Part shown: positions 1-11,600 of the stretch, piece after piece
Numbering within the stretch: the stretch's first letter is position 1
Layout of the letters: each line of letters starts with the position of its first letter
Assembly (NCBI GenBank): GCA_033439765.1
Contig: JAULSN010000001.1
Location: forward strand, 4,340,001-4,404,000
From: Lasiosphaeria ovina
Lineage: Eukaryota; Ascomycota; Sordariomycetes; Sordariales; Lasiosphaeriaceae
Length of the DNA: 64,000 nt
Direction: 5' to 3'
Program-made: the position numbers and the translations under genes
Notes under the pieces: generated by a model
Told to the model about the DNA's origin: nothing
What the model saw: the letters and a program-made list of their open reading frames with translations, nothing else
The model's database searches: none

Positions 1-293
1 CCAACCGCTCAGCCTCGCCTACCGTTTTGGGATCTCAAATCTCGGGGTCGTTTGCCTCAAACTCTCGGCCCACATCGGGATCCAAGGAGAAATCTTCGTC
101 GAGCAAACAACGCAAGCCGTTGCCCTCGTCCGCGCCTCACCTATCTTCCCCGGCACAGGGAGGAACCTCGAATGCCGCGACCTCGAATGGGACCTCTACC
201 CCTGCACCTGCCGCAGCCACACCGGCCCCTCCGAAGAAGTCCATTATCAAGCTTAAGCTGATAGCGCCCTCACGAGCCTCGCCCTCTCAGTAA
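1..293 (+). CDS. C-terminal end of an unrecognised protein (5' partial)
   Basis: The frame is open from base 3 at the window edge to a TAA at 291-293, giving about 96 residues of a C-terminus. It is rich in Ser, Pro, Thr and Ala with a Lys/Ser cluster (KEKSSSSKQRKP), then a Pro/Ala stretch, and ends in a short basic-hydrophobic tail (KKSIIKLKLIAPSRASPSQ). This looks like a disordered tail of a nuclear or regulatory protein, but no domain is visible and I do not recognise the family. The upstream part lies outside the window. Coding status rests on the uninterrupted frame and the Pro/Ser-rich composition typical of fungal protein tails. Confidence 0.6.
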   Translation, partial: NRSASPTVLGSQISGSFASNSRPTSGSKEKSSSSKQRKPLPSSAPHLSSPAQGGTSNAATSNGTSTPAPAAATPAPPKKSIIKLKLIAPSRASPSQ

Positions 294-1677
294 TAAGGAG
301 GGCCACTCTTTGTCAGGGATTGGGTTTCAGAGATTGTGGTGGGTACGGCTGTTACCAGCGAGTTGGCAGGAAGTCTATGGACTAGTGCTAGCTATATCCC
401 TAGGTAGGACTACGAACACCTATACTCGCCATCGCTACGTGGAGCTAGAATGCGTATTTAGTGTTCACCTAGGAGGGTGATGTCCACTGTGTGTTTCATC
501 TTTTTTTCTTTTTTTTCTTCGGACTCCGGTCTGGTATTCCCCCGGGATTCCAAAACCTTCGTAAAACATGCGGGCCGAGGCCCAGGCAGCAAGCAGCACA
601 AGAGGACGGACGGACGGACGGATCGGAAAAGTCGGGGCAGGCGGGCGGGCGGGCGAGCGGGTTTCAGTGCATTATACCGTATGGTCCACGTATCATTTTT
701 GTTTTGTTTGTTATATCTAGCATGGCGTTCAGAGTCTCTTTTTTTTCTTCACCAAAAAGAAGAATTATTCGTTTATATATATAAAGCCTTTTTGACCACC
801 GGCTTGTGTGTTTTTTCCTCTTTCTGTATTCTTGTATGATTAGCTGCGTTTAGGATTTGGATCTGGTCAGCCGGTCAGCCGGTCAGTGGTGGCTCGGGAC
901 GTCGAGGATAAGGAGGAGGTGGTGGTGGTGATAGCGCCTGGCTCACATACAAATTGTGGCTTTTTCTCTGGGGGGGTTTTTTTTGGTATTCAATCATGAT
1001 TGTGGAAAACGGACAAAGGGGAAAGTCAACAAACAAACGGAGCATATCCATCCATCTATGCGTATTTATGGGGTGTTGATGGGAAGCGAAGAGACAACCC
1101 CCTGACGCGTTCAAGTCGGGGGGATGTGTATTAATCAATTATGGATACAGAGTGGTCAGGTAGCTGTTTTCGTTCTCGCAGGAATTTTCCGGCAATCGCT
1201 CACCAGTGTTCTTCCTCCGCCTCAGGTTCAATGTGATTCGTTTTTAGGTACCTTCTCACATTATTATTTTATTTATTTCATTCGGGAGGGGGGCCCGTAA
1301 TGGGAATCAACAAGACCCATGTCTCTCTGTATATCCTCCCCGTGATGCTGCAGTCATTCGTTCATTCATTCATTCATTCATTCATTCATCTGTCTGTGAG
1401 ATATCAAGACCACACCAGCCCCGAGATCCAGGGGGTATATGTAGAGCCGCCCCTCAGCTGGCCGTTCACGCTCCATATTCAACCCAGAACCGACAGCTAA
1501 ACGAAAAGGAAGATAGACTAGGCTAGATGTATGTGCTTTAGTAGTTCCCATTATGTCCCACGGCAGTAGCCTACAAAATCAATGTAAACGCCGAGATGTG
1601 TCGTTGCCGACGCATAGCCATAAGGTACACACTCACTCACTTGCTCTCCTGCAAATAGAGAGACAGATAGCCTAGAC
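294..1677. other. Intergenic region between converging genes
   Basis: This stretch has no supportable gene. It holds the probable 3' UTR of the partial gene on the left, T-rich runs, short G/C tetramer repeats (GACG and GCGG units near 605-660), a tandem CAGCCGGT near 866-890 and a TTCA microsatellite. It ends at the stop codon of the opposing gene, so both flanking transcripts probably terminate here. Confidence 0.6.
1354..1389. repeat. TTCA microsatellite
   Basis: About nine tandem copies of a TTCA unit with one imperfect copy (TTCG) near the start. It lies in non-coding DNA. Confidence 0.9.
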
Positions 1678-2014
1678 CTACGGCGGACGGCGCCGCGGCG
1701 CCGCCAGGCCGATGCGCTCGTCGCGAGAGCGCTGCTGGGTGTTGCGGGCCTCGGGCGTCACGGCGGGCAGGTTGCGCGCGGCGGTGGACGCGTTGTTGAG
1801 CACGCGCGCCGACGACGCCGTGCCCAAGCCGGCCGCCGCTCCTCCTCCTCCTCCTCCTCCCGCGCCTGCACCTGCTGCTGCTCGGCGGAACCGCTGCTGG
1901 CCCTGCTGCTGCAGCTGCTCGCGGGCGTCTTGCTCGTCGACGCGCCGCTGCTGCGCGGCCGTCAGCGGGATGTTCTGCGCGTGCCGCGCCGCGTCGCGCG
2001 CCACGGGCGTCGTG

Positions 2015-2047
<33 letters not shown>

Positions 2048-2670
2048 GCCGTCTGGATCTGCCCCATGGGCGTCACGATGCGGTTGCGCGCGGCGGCGGG
2101 CGCTGCTACTGCTGTGGTGCGTGTGGGCGCGGCAGGAGTCGTCCGGTGGTGGTTGGACCGCGACGGCCCTGAGGATGCGGCTGCTGCTGCTGTGGAATGC
2201 GCTGGCGAAATCAGCTCGTCGACGTCCATGCCGTCGCCGTCGTCCTCTTCAGACTGGTCTTCCTCCGCCTCCTCCTCCTCTTCTTCTTCCTCCTCTTCGT
2301 CAGAGTCCGAGGCCCCGTACAGCCCGGCTTCGGGCGGAGAGCTCGCGGCGCCTTCGCCTCCCGCTCCCGCAGCAGCCTGGGCAGCAAGGTAGTAGGCGGA
2401 CGCGTCCATGTCGTCCGAGGAGGAGACGGCGGCAGCGGGGTGGTTGTGCTCGAGGACGCGGCGGCGCTGGATGCTGCCGAATGCGCTGCTGCCGGCGGGG
2501 GTGTTGAGAGCGGCGGCGCGGGATTGGGCCATGGCCTCGCGACGCGCGCGCGCCTGGGCTGACTGCAGCGTGGCGAGATTGCGCATGCGGTCCCTCTCGG
2601 CGGCGCGGTCTTCGTAGTCGGCGATGTCCTCGGCCGTGATGGAGAGGACGGTGAGCGGTTGGCGCAGCAT
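1678..2670 (-). CDS. Low-complexity polyQ/acidic protein, unknown function
   Basis: A single-exon frame of 330 residues, starting at the ATG at 2670; an in-frame GTG lies 18 nt upstream. The N-terminus is the only ordered-looking part: ITAEDIADYEDRAAERDRMR leads into a charged helix that could form a short coiled coil. The rest is low complexity: a long Glu/Asp run (about residues 125-150), a Gln run of about ten, Ala and Gly runs, and an Arg-rich end (APRRRPP). The composition fits a nuclear, possibly chromatin- or RNA-associated protein, but no domain is recognisable. The very GC-rich repetitive DNA makes the opposite strand look open too; I prefer the minus strand because it gives the balanced N-terminal helix and the acidic block. 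Confidence 0.5.
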
Positions 2671-3111
2671 GGTGGGCTGTTGCTTCACTGCCCCGCCTCG
2701 TGGATGCGATAGTGAGGGGGGGTTGCTATTATTTCAGACTATGCGAGGAAAGACCCGTCTGTCGGTGTGTTGATATATCCTAGGAAGCAAAAAGTCTGAT
2801 GTGGTGTTTTTGACATTGTTTACCTTCAAGGGCCAGTCACAGGAAATAATATGCGCCCGCTGAGCTGCTGGTGGTTGTGTGGGGTATGTAGATCCACAGA
2901 GCGAATGGCCCCTCCATTCCGCTGTATTTCTGCCCTGTAATGCTGTCATTGGGGGCGCCTACGCACCTTCCAATTGCTTATCAAACGCGTCGCATTCCTT
3001 ATCTGCGCGAACCTACCATGTAAGTCTCGCGTAAAGTGCCCTCTCCCTCCTTTTTGCTTCCCTCTACCTACTCTTGGCCCCTATTTCTCTCCCCTTGTTG
3101 TCGTTCTCGGT

Positions 3112-5946
3112 TCATGCCTCGAGTGCAAGCAACGAGACGTCCGGATATCGGAGGTCTGCATTGTCTTCAAGGAACGACATCCATCGCGTGAGGAACTTAC
3201 TGCCTCTGCAAATCAAGACCCAAGCGGGTACAAGTCAGACAAGTCCAGAAACAGGATATACTACTTATTCAGAGGGCGGGGGAAGAAGAAAAGAAAAGAA
3301 AAAAACACTTACTTCTTGACCGTCTCCGAGTCGCCAATGACGGTCAGTGAGCGTTTCGGCCGCGTCATTGCAACTACTCTTCAATCAGCCACACTGACTC
3401 AACCATCATGGATAATGAGGGCCGGGGTTGACATGGAGACGAGTACGAGGGGCAGAAACTCACCGTTCAGGCGTCGCTTCTCACCCAGAAACCCGACCTC
3501 GCCCTCGGGGTTGCTGCGGACGAGGCTGACGATGACGGCCTCCTTCTCACGGCCCTGGAAGCCATCGACACTTCCCAGCTCAATGCCAGGAAACGCATCC
3601 TTAAGCGGGGCGAGGGTCGCAAGCTACAGTATTTTGTTGTCAGCCTCAAAGTCAATGCTAGCTCGTTTGAACACCACAAAATGTGCAATGATTGAACGTG
3701 ATCAGACATGGGTAATGACAGTATACGTTACGCACCTGAGCATTGTAGGGCGTCACCACGGCGATGTCTTCGGGCCGGACGCCCGACTCGACAAGTCTCC
3801 GCACGTGCTGCCGCACCAGCGCCGCCTCCATCTCGTTGCTCTTGCTGTCGCCGAGGAGGCGGCTCTTGCTCGTCTTCTTGGCCGCGCCTGCCGCGCCGGC
3901 TGTCTCGTCGTCGTCGTCGTCCTTCTCGGGAAAGTCGCCGCCCTGCGTGTCGATGAAGATGAGCGGCTCCGTGGTGTCATCGTTGGCTTCGACCGGGTAT
4001 GTGAGGTCCCGGAGCAGCCGCGCCTTGACCGCCTCGGCCGCCACGAGCTTCGAGTCGTAGAGCTCGTCTGACGGGAACCGCATGATCTTCTCGTGCATCC
4101 GGTACTGTGTTGTGAGCATTCTCTTGATGGACGGCCCGTGCAGCGCCAGCAACCGGTCGAACAGCGTCGTCTCTAGAGACACTCGCCCTGCTCCTCCTGC
4201 TGCTGCCTCCTTTTGTTTTGCCGCATCTCCCTTCACTTTTGCGTCGTCTGCCGTGGAGCTGTTGGAAGACTTCTTCTTCGAGGCAGACGACGAAGAGGAG
4301 CTGTTGAGCGACTTGATGGTCGGCGGTAGCTGCAGGTGGTCGCCCGCGCAGACGGCCTTCTTCGCCGACAGCAGCGGCACCCAGCACTGCGCCTCGAGCG
4401 CCTGCGAGGCCTCGTCGATGACGACAACGTCGAACTCCTCGCCGCGCAGCTGGAACCCGCCCGAGCCGTGGCACGTCGCCAGCACCACCTTGCTGGCGGC
4501 CACCAGGCTGCTGACGCACCGCCGCTCGCGCTCGCGGTACTCCTTGCGCAATATCTTCAGCTCGGCGTATATGGCGCGGCGCTCCTTGCTGTTCCGCGCC
4601 TTGCGCAGCGACGCCTGCTTGGCGTCCATGTCGGCCCGGACGTCCTTGACGATGGCGCCCGCCTCCGACGTCCGCGTCAGCACGTCGAGCGAGTGGTTAA
4701 GCACCGACGGGAGCAGCCGCGCCGGGTGGCCCAGCCGGACCATGGGCACCCGGTGGGGCGCGAGCCGCTCCACGATGTTGTCGACCGAGATGTTGGACGG
4801 CCCGCACACGAGGACGCGCAGGTTTTGCTTGACCAGCTGCAGGATCAGCTCGATCAAGGTGTGCGTCTTGCCCGTCTGCCCGTTGTCAGCCACTGGGAGA
4901 TTTAAGTCTCGACATATACCTTTGAGCAACGTGTAGATAGGAACAAAAGATATGCAGACTACAAAGGGTAGAGACAAAAAGGGGGACTTGCCCCAGGGGG
5001 TCCGTGGATCAGGGCAATCTCCCTAGAAGCCAGCGCGAAGCGGATGGCGTCCTTTTGGGAGTCGTTGAGCGTGGGGTCGAACCAGTCGACAGCGCCGGCG
5101 TCAGCGTCCGCCGCGACCGGCGTCGGCGTCGTCTGCCCGAACAGCACGCGGATGAAGATGGAGTGCTCGGCCTCGCTCATTTTCTGCAGCTTCTGCATGG
5201 TGCCGTTCATTCTAGTGCGGCGGCACGTAGACCCTGAATCAGCTTTCTCCCATCTCCGTCTTGTCCCATTTCTCCCCCATGTGCCATGGTCGTAACCGTG
5301 ACCGTGACCGTGACATGCCAGTAAGAAAATCCCTACAAAAACAACACAGCCCCCCCCCCTTTTCCGCATAGCTTCACCAGCTCACCCGTAGCATGTCCAA
5401 GCAGAAAACAAAAAAAAAAAATAGACAGACTGACCTCTTGTACGTGACATCGTCGGCCAGCTTGACAAGCCACACGCGGCCGGCCCCAACCCCAGCAGCC
5501 GCACCACCACTCTCACCACCACCACCGCCCTCACCCTCATCATCCAGCGCAACAGCAATAAACCCACGCGCCACACGCGTAACGACCCCGCGCGTGCCGC
5601 GGCGCTCAAGCTCACGCACCTCGCGCTTCTTGGCACTACCCGCCGGCTGCTCGGCGACAACGACAATATCACCCGTGCGAATCCCATGCTCCGGCAGCTC
5701 CGCACCCACCCCTGTTTGCGAGGCAGAAGTCGCAGCGTCGGGCGCGAGCTCGAGCAGCGTCTTGCCGCCGAAGCCGGTGCGCGTGCCGGCGACGACGAGG
5801 TTCGTGACGGCCAGGCCGGCGCGCTGCAGCGCGGCGGGGCTGTGGCCGGCCACGAGCGCCGCCGTCTCGGCCAGCTCGGCTTCGAGTTCCGCTAGGAGGA
5901 GGGTTTGCTGCGCGGCTGCGAATGAGGGGACGTCGACGGGCGCCAT
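3112..5946 (-). CDS. hcs1: Hcs1/IGHMBP2-type superfamily 1B DNA helicase
   Basis: Six exons (5946-5435, 5211-4992, 4875-3736, 3623-3464, 3373-3313, 3205-3112) total 2187 nt and close to 728 residues, as expected for the family of yeast Hcs1 (DNA helicase A, associated with DNA polymerase alpha) and human IGHMBP2. The N-terminal part carries the beta-barrel-like region ending VTYKR. Walker A is GPPGTGKT (about residues 242-249), Walker B is VVVIDEASQ (about 400), followed by [47 protein letters not shown] and [15 protein letters not shown]. The short last exon gives the conserved tail [22 protein letters not shown] low-complexity Ser/Lys insert follows motif III and an acidic one lies near residue 575. 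Oddity: the intron at 4991-4876 starts with GC instead of GT and splits Walker A. All splice joins keep the frame. Confidence 0.93.
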
Positions 5947-6622
5947 CACTCTTCCTGTCTTTTTTTTTTTTTTTTTTGGGCGGGGGGTGGGGTCCTTTGA
6001 TGAAAAGGAGATCAGTGCCAGATCAAGCGAGTGATGGAAACCCGTGGTTATTGACCCGCGGCGTGGTGGTTTGGTTTGGGGCACGGTGTTGTGTTGTGTT
6101 GAATGAAACGGCCGGTTTGGCGACGATGACGAACGGACGGGCAAAGTTTTGGAAGGTGTGCACGCCGTAGTAGGTTTGAAATCATGAAAGTGCCAGTTTT
6201 GAATGGGACGACATTGAAGAACCCCCGAAACAACATGTTAAAGGTTAATTCATAGTCTTCTTCATGTTAGTCTGTCTACCTATTCTCCCTATCTTCTTTG
6301 ACTTCATGTTCTTTTTTCCCCTTCCGTTGTATTTCACGCTCTATTTCCTCGACCTCTCTGCTTGTCTCATGTGTGTGCTCTGCACGCCACTTCATCTTCC
6401 CGACAACAACCGCGTAAATGCAGGACAACGCCTCGCACAACCGCACAGAATGCAAGAGGCACGATTATTCAGTGAAATGAAACGAGTTTGGTGTTATGTC
6501 TTGTCAAGAGGTGCAATAGCTACATGCACGGGGTATCTGAAGCTAGCTCACGGCACGAACAGACAAGCAGTTAATCTCATTGTCAAGCCCCGGCATCCAA
6601 ACCATCCACAGCCATTCGTTCA

Positions 6623-8167
6623 TTAGCTCTGCACCAGGAGAACAACAGCCAAGGACACCACCGTGACCGCAAACGCTATAAAGGACACGAACATGATGGC
6701 GCCGCGGCTGGCAGGGAACTTCCCCTTGATGACCCAGTGCTGGGCCGTGAGGTAGCGCTGGTAGCCCAGGAACAGGATCAGGATGCTGGCTCCCAGGAAC
6801 GTGGCCCCCAGCGGCTTTCCCAGCTGCCGCAGTGTGTCGGCGTGCTTGCCATCCCCAGCTAGTGACGTGTTAAGCCGGAAGAGCTGCGTAATGGCAATGC
6901 CGATGGACGCAAAGGCCAGCGACGTGCGCAGCCATGCTAGAAATGTCCGCTCTACAGCCGCCAAAGTCAGCATAACCTCAGGGGCATCCGTCCCATGCCA
7001 ATCCAAGAGAGACTTCTTCCGCCTGCTCACCTAGGGCCAAATGGTCGCGAGCCACACTCCCCTTACTCTCGAGCTCGATGCTCTGGAAATACCGTAATCG
7101 TTTCCTCCAAGCCGACTCCTTGTTCTCGCCGTCCGACCTTGTTGTGCCGTCGTCCACATCGTGGTCGTCTAGGTCGTCCGGATGCTGCCGCCGGCGTGGG
7201 GAGTGCGCGTGGGCCGACGAAGTCCTGCTCTGAGCGGGTCCAACCGTCCTCCTCCGCGGCGACAGGCTCGTGTGCGTTGTGGTCTGGTAGTTGAGCGTGC
7301 GATGGCGTTCGGGCTGCCTCGTCACAACGTCACCATGGCCACCGGCGTGGTCGTTGTCATCGATGGCTCCTTCTTCGGCAATAGCGGCCGCGCCACCCCG
7401 CGGTGAGCTGGAGAGCGAGTATATCCCCCCCCGCGGCGAGCCGGCGAGCAACGGCTGCTGTGCCCGCGGACTACTGCTACCCGACTGTTGGCCATCCGCT
7501 CGCTCGCGGGCGCCCTGTTCGTCGCAACCACATGTTAGCCGGCCATCTAGCCAAGACGGGGTCGGACCCCCAAATACGTAAGGTATAGCCCGATGGAGTT
7601 GGACTGGCGCTGTGGGGTCGCCGAGCAGTTGGCCTCTCGACGCGGGGATTGGGGCACAGGGACATGGCATGGACAGGCAAGACGGTACGAACAATCATGC
7701 GGTCAAATAGGTCATTCACCGAGGGGCCGAAGATGGAATCAGCAACACGGGCCATGGTTCCTGTTTCTGGGGTTTCCAATTTCGAGAGATTCGACCGCGG
7801 CGGGAGCAGAATCGGCGTCGCGATAACACGGCAGGCAAAGGGGCCAAAATGGTGGGTGGGGCGTCCCGGGCGGTTGTGAGCTCCGATTCTGGAGCCGCTG
7901 GGCTATCTACCGATGTCCGACCCTGGATGCGTGCCCGTACCGGCCGATGAAACGTTGAACAGCAAACCCACTAACCTCGAGAATGTCATTGATTCGTTCC
8001 TGGGCTGATCTCCGCCGTACTAGCTGCAGCGTCAAGGAGCCCCGTCGCTCTTGGAGATATGCCTGTGGCTGAAGGCTCGGCTCGGGTGTGGTGGTAGGAG
8101 GTGGTGCATCTGGCGGCGACGACATGTGAATGTCAATCGCCTCTGAGGGCGCGCCATTTTCGGCCAT
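6623..8167 (-). CDS. DUF202 (YidH-like) membrane protein
   Basis: Proposed exons 8167-7976, 7514-7031 and 6951-6623 sum to 1005 nt (334 residues). The diagnostic DUF202 motif is restored across the second splice: ESKGSVARDHLAL joins ERTFLAWLRTSLAFASIGIA. Three membrane segments follow: around FASIGIAITQLF, GATFLGASILILFLGY and AIMFVSFIAFAVTVVSLAVV. The first two exons are polar, Ser/Pro/Arg-rich and probably cytosolic. The small DUF202 module also occurs in vacuolar polyphosphate (Vtc) complexes, so an endomembrane role is possible but not shown. The first intron (7515-7975, 461 nt) is long for this genome; its middle contains an open stretch (7779-7700) that might be an alternative exon. The C-terminal half is certain, the N-terminal structure less so. 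Confidence 0.8.
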
Positions 8168-8676
8168 CGGCGGCGACCTCTCTGTAAATAAGATTTGTAA
8201 GGCAATGCAGCGGCGGGAGATGTTCTAGCGGATGGCGTCAAAGAGAGTTCAGATTGCGACCCCTCTACGCGATGCCGAGGTGCGCAAGGAATGGAACCTA
8301 TGCAGATTGTTTGGGGAAATTAGGGTTCTTGCAGATGCTTTTGCCGCTTAGATTCGAGAACTACTCTACTATGCAGTAAGAAACCCGCTGGTTTCAGACT
8401 CGTTTTCTCCCAATCGGACAACCTTGTTCACGTCATCTTGCATCTTCAAGATGAAAGCTCAGCCTTTGTGTGCGGGACGTGCAGGGGTCCTTGGCGCCAT
8501 TCATTGGTCAATGGCGCCATGTAAGTGAGAGATGGGTTAGGGTTGCAGCTTGTGCCTCGTCGAGTTTAAACTCGGAGTCTTCTTGCCTTTTGCACCCAAT
8601 CAAGTGTCGTCGCCATGATTGTCATCTTTGTCGTCGATGAATGACGCTCAGGACTGAATTATGTACACACCAATGA

Positions 8677-11600
8677 TTATAATAGGCCGTCCGGGTCCTC
8701 CTTGACTCGGTCTATGCCTATTCTCGCAGCCCCCGAAACACCGACCATGTCCCCAAAAAGGTAGTCTCTGTTCATCTGCCTCATCAGTCTGTCTCTTCTC
8801 GTGCCCCCCATCGTCGACAGGCCCTCAAAGTCCCCGGCCTGCACCACCATCCGGGAGTCGCAGACATAGTACAGGCAGCCGGCAATCGAGTTCGGCTCGA
8901 CGGGCAGACGCACCGCCCTCCGCCGCCGCCCTCGTTTCGCCGAGACGACGGGGAGCGCGAACGACGCGGCGAGGACCACCGCCATGTAGGCCAGCGCCCC
9001 GACCGCCATCCACGTGCCCGTCTCGTGTATGCCCCACGTGATGATGTTCCGGAACGGCACCGTCGAGAGCATGATGGGCAGGAACTTGGACAGCACCGCC
9101 GCCAGCGCGATGGCGCCCGACATGCCCTGTCTGCCTGCGATGGACCGCGCAAGCCCCGAGAAGGCCGTCGTCGCCGGCGCGAACAGCATATCTCTACTCG
9201 AGAGACGTGAGCGGCTTTACGGCGTGAACGTGGACGTCCCTGGTAGGTTGCAGTAACAATTAATACGTGACTAGGGTGAGATGGAGAGAGACAGGGAGAC
9301 CTTACGGAGAAAGTAGTACTCCCAAACGGTGCTGATAAGCACCCCGAACGCCGTGAAAAGCAGGCGGACGCCGAACTTCTGGCTGTCCATGAACGCCTCG
9401 AACGCCGTATCGAGCGACGTGCTTTCGTAGTAGAGGATGAGAACCATTAGGCCTGACACAAACAGCAAGAAGAGCAGCCGGAGGACCCCTTCCCGAGCCT
9501 CGGGGGACATGTCCACAGAGCGCCGCCACCACGCTCCCTGTTGCCGCTTGGCTCTCAACGGCGACGTTGGCCTGCCAGAGGAGCTGCCAGAGTCTCGTGT
9601 CCCGCTCCGACGGCCTTCGAGCATGACAATGCCGTAATCGTCGCCGCTGCCGCTGCTCCCCGGGTGGCCGGAGTAATACCGCAGGGCAAACCGCGTGTCG
9701 CCAAACCTGTCGACGAGCTCCCTGTCGGATATCTGGCGCGATCCGTCCCCCGAGGGTGTCGGGATCGACAGCAGCGCCTCCCTGAGCCTGGTGTTGCCGT
9801 GTATCGGCAAGAGGGCCGCCAGCGCCGCCACGCTCCAGGGGTTGTGGGCAACGCCGGACCTCCTCGGGCCGCGCGGCGAGAGAAACACGCCCCCCCGCGT
9901 CGTCACCACCACCATGGCCAAGACCGCGGCGCCCATCAGCGCCAGCAGAGCAATCGCGGCCCTGGTGGGGACGCCCATCTTCCTCAGGCCCACCGGCATG
10001 CCGCCGCCGTGCCTGCCAAAGGGCAGGTACATCTCCAGCTGGATCGTCTCGCTGGACAGCGGCACGAGCACGGCCGCGAACAGGTACACGAGGCTGTGCA
10101 GCAGCGGCAGCGGGTCCCTGTAGCGTGTGGCAAAGCGCAGCCCGGCGACGGGCCCAAAAGAAGCCTCCACGGCCCAGGCACAGCGAGTCGCGCGCCGGCG
10201 CCCCGTCGGCGTACAGCAGCGCCCGGGACGGGAACGCCGCCTTGAAGCTGTTGTGTAGAATCTGCACCAGGATCGACAGGACTGTGGCCAGCAGCACCGG
10301 CACGACCGACGCCAGCACGTAGTCGCCCTCGCTCATGGCGCGGAACGCCCCCCGCAGCTCAGGGGGGATGGGGCCGTGCTATGGCGGCCAAGGTCGTGGC
10401 GGTTGGGCTAGTTCGGAATCGGTCGGTCGTGCAGGTTTTCTTTAGACCGATATGGTTGTGATGTTGCTAAAAGCAGTGCGGGAGGAGTCTAGCATGTCAG
10501 CTGTCGTCAGCTGACTTCCTCCTAAAACTACATTCTCAGTAGTTGAGGTAGAAGAGTGTTGGGCTGGCACCACAAGGACAACCACTGCTGCCCCTGTGAC
10601 TTGGTTGTGCTCGTCGTAGAACGTCGTAGTGACGCTCTGGGATGTCAAAGAGGGCAGTGCAGCAGTAGTATTGCTGAGGCTTGAAATTGCAACTGGAGCG
10701 ACAAATGCGGTTGAGGATGGAGTAGTTGACGGTGGGGTAGTTGGCGACAGAGCTGGAGATACAGCAGACGAGAGAGAGGAAGCAGATGTCGATAGGGTCT
10801 GGGCCCCAACGTCGGTGTGGCTGGACTGTCGGGGGTTATCCTGAGATGTCGTGCTCGCCGGGGATAGAGAGTCGGAAGATGACGATACTTTGGTACTGGT
10901 GCTGCTACTGGTACCGGTACCGGTACTGGAAGGAAGAGCCCGCGTTGGCTCCAACGTTGTCGTGACACTAGTAATAGGGGGGATTGCCACAGGACCTGGC
11001 ACCAGAGACGTGCTCGAGATGTCCGCAGTCGATGTAGGTCTGCGCAGTGGGCGCCAAAAGGCCGGAAACGTCGAGAGGGTGCTCGTGTACACACCCTGGT
11101 CCCTGACAGAAGTGTAGTACGGCACCGTCCACAGGAACTGGGCGCTCGACTTTCGCGGCTTGACGATGCCGTCCCTGTCGCCGCCCTCTGCCAGGGCGGG
11201 GACCACGTAGCCCAGGACCGGGTCGTGGAACGGCAGAGGCGTGGGCGCCGCCCCGTCCGGCGCCCAAAACGACCCGATCGACTGGTTGTCCCAGCACGGC
11301 GCGGGCGTCGGGCCGATGTACCACAGCCGCTTGGTGAAGAAGTTGAGGTCCTCCCAGATGTCCTGGCAGCCCTTGTCGGGCGACGTGCCCAGCGTCAGCC
11401 ACAGGCCCAGCGAGAAGCCGTCGCCGCGCGCCGCGTCGCCCAACATGCCCGCCACGTCGAAGTTGTACGGGCACCACGACGCGTCGTCGCTGAGGAAGAA
11501 CTGCGGCTCCAGCGTCCCGATCGCCCACGTGTCGCTCATGCACTGCCCCGTCAGCTGGAGCGTCGCCTGCCACCCGATCCGCGTGAACAGCCCGGTGTGT

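Noticed and set aside
1712..2507. Long plus-strand frames opposite the polyQ gene
   Set aside because: They translate to Cys, Leu and Ala homopolymers generated by CTG/CAG repeats read in other frames.
3977..4519. Alternative minus and plus frames in the helicase region
   Set aside because: They are frame shadows of the GC-rich hcs1 exon, which carries all helicase motifs.
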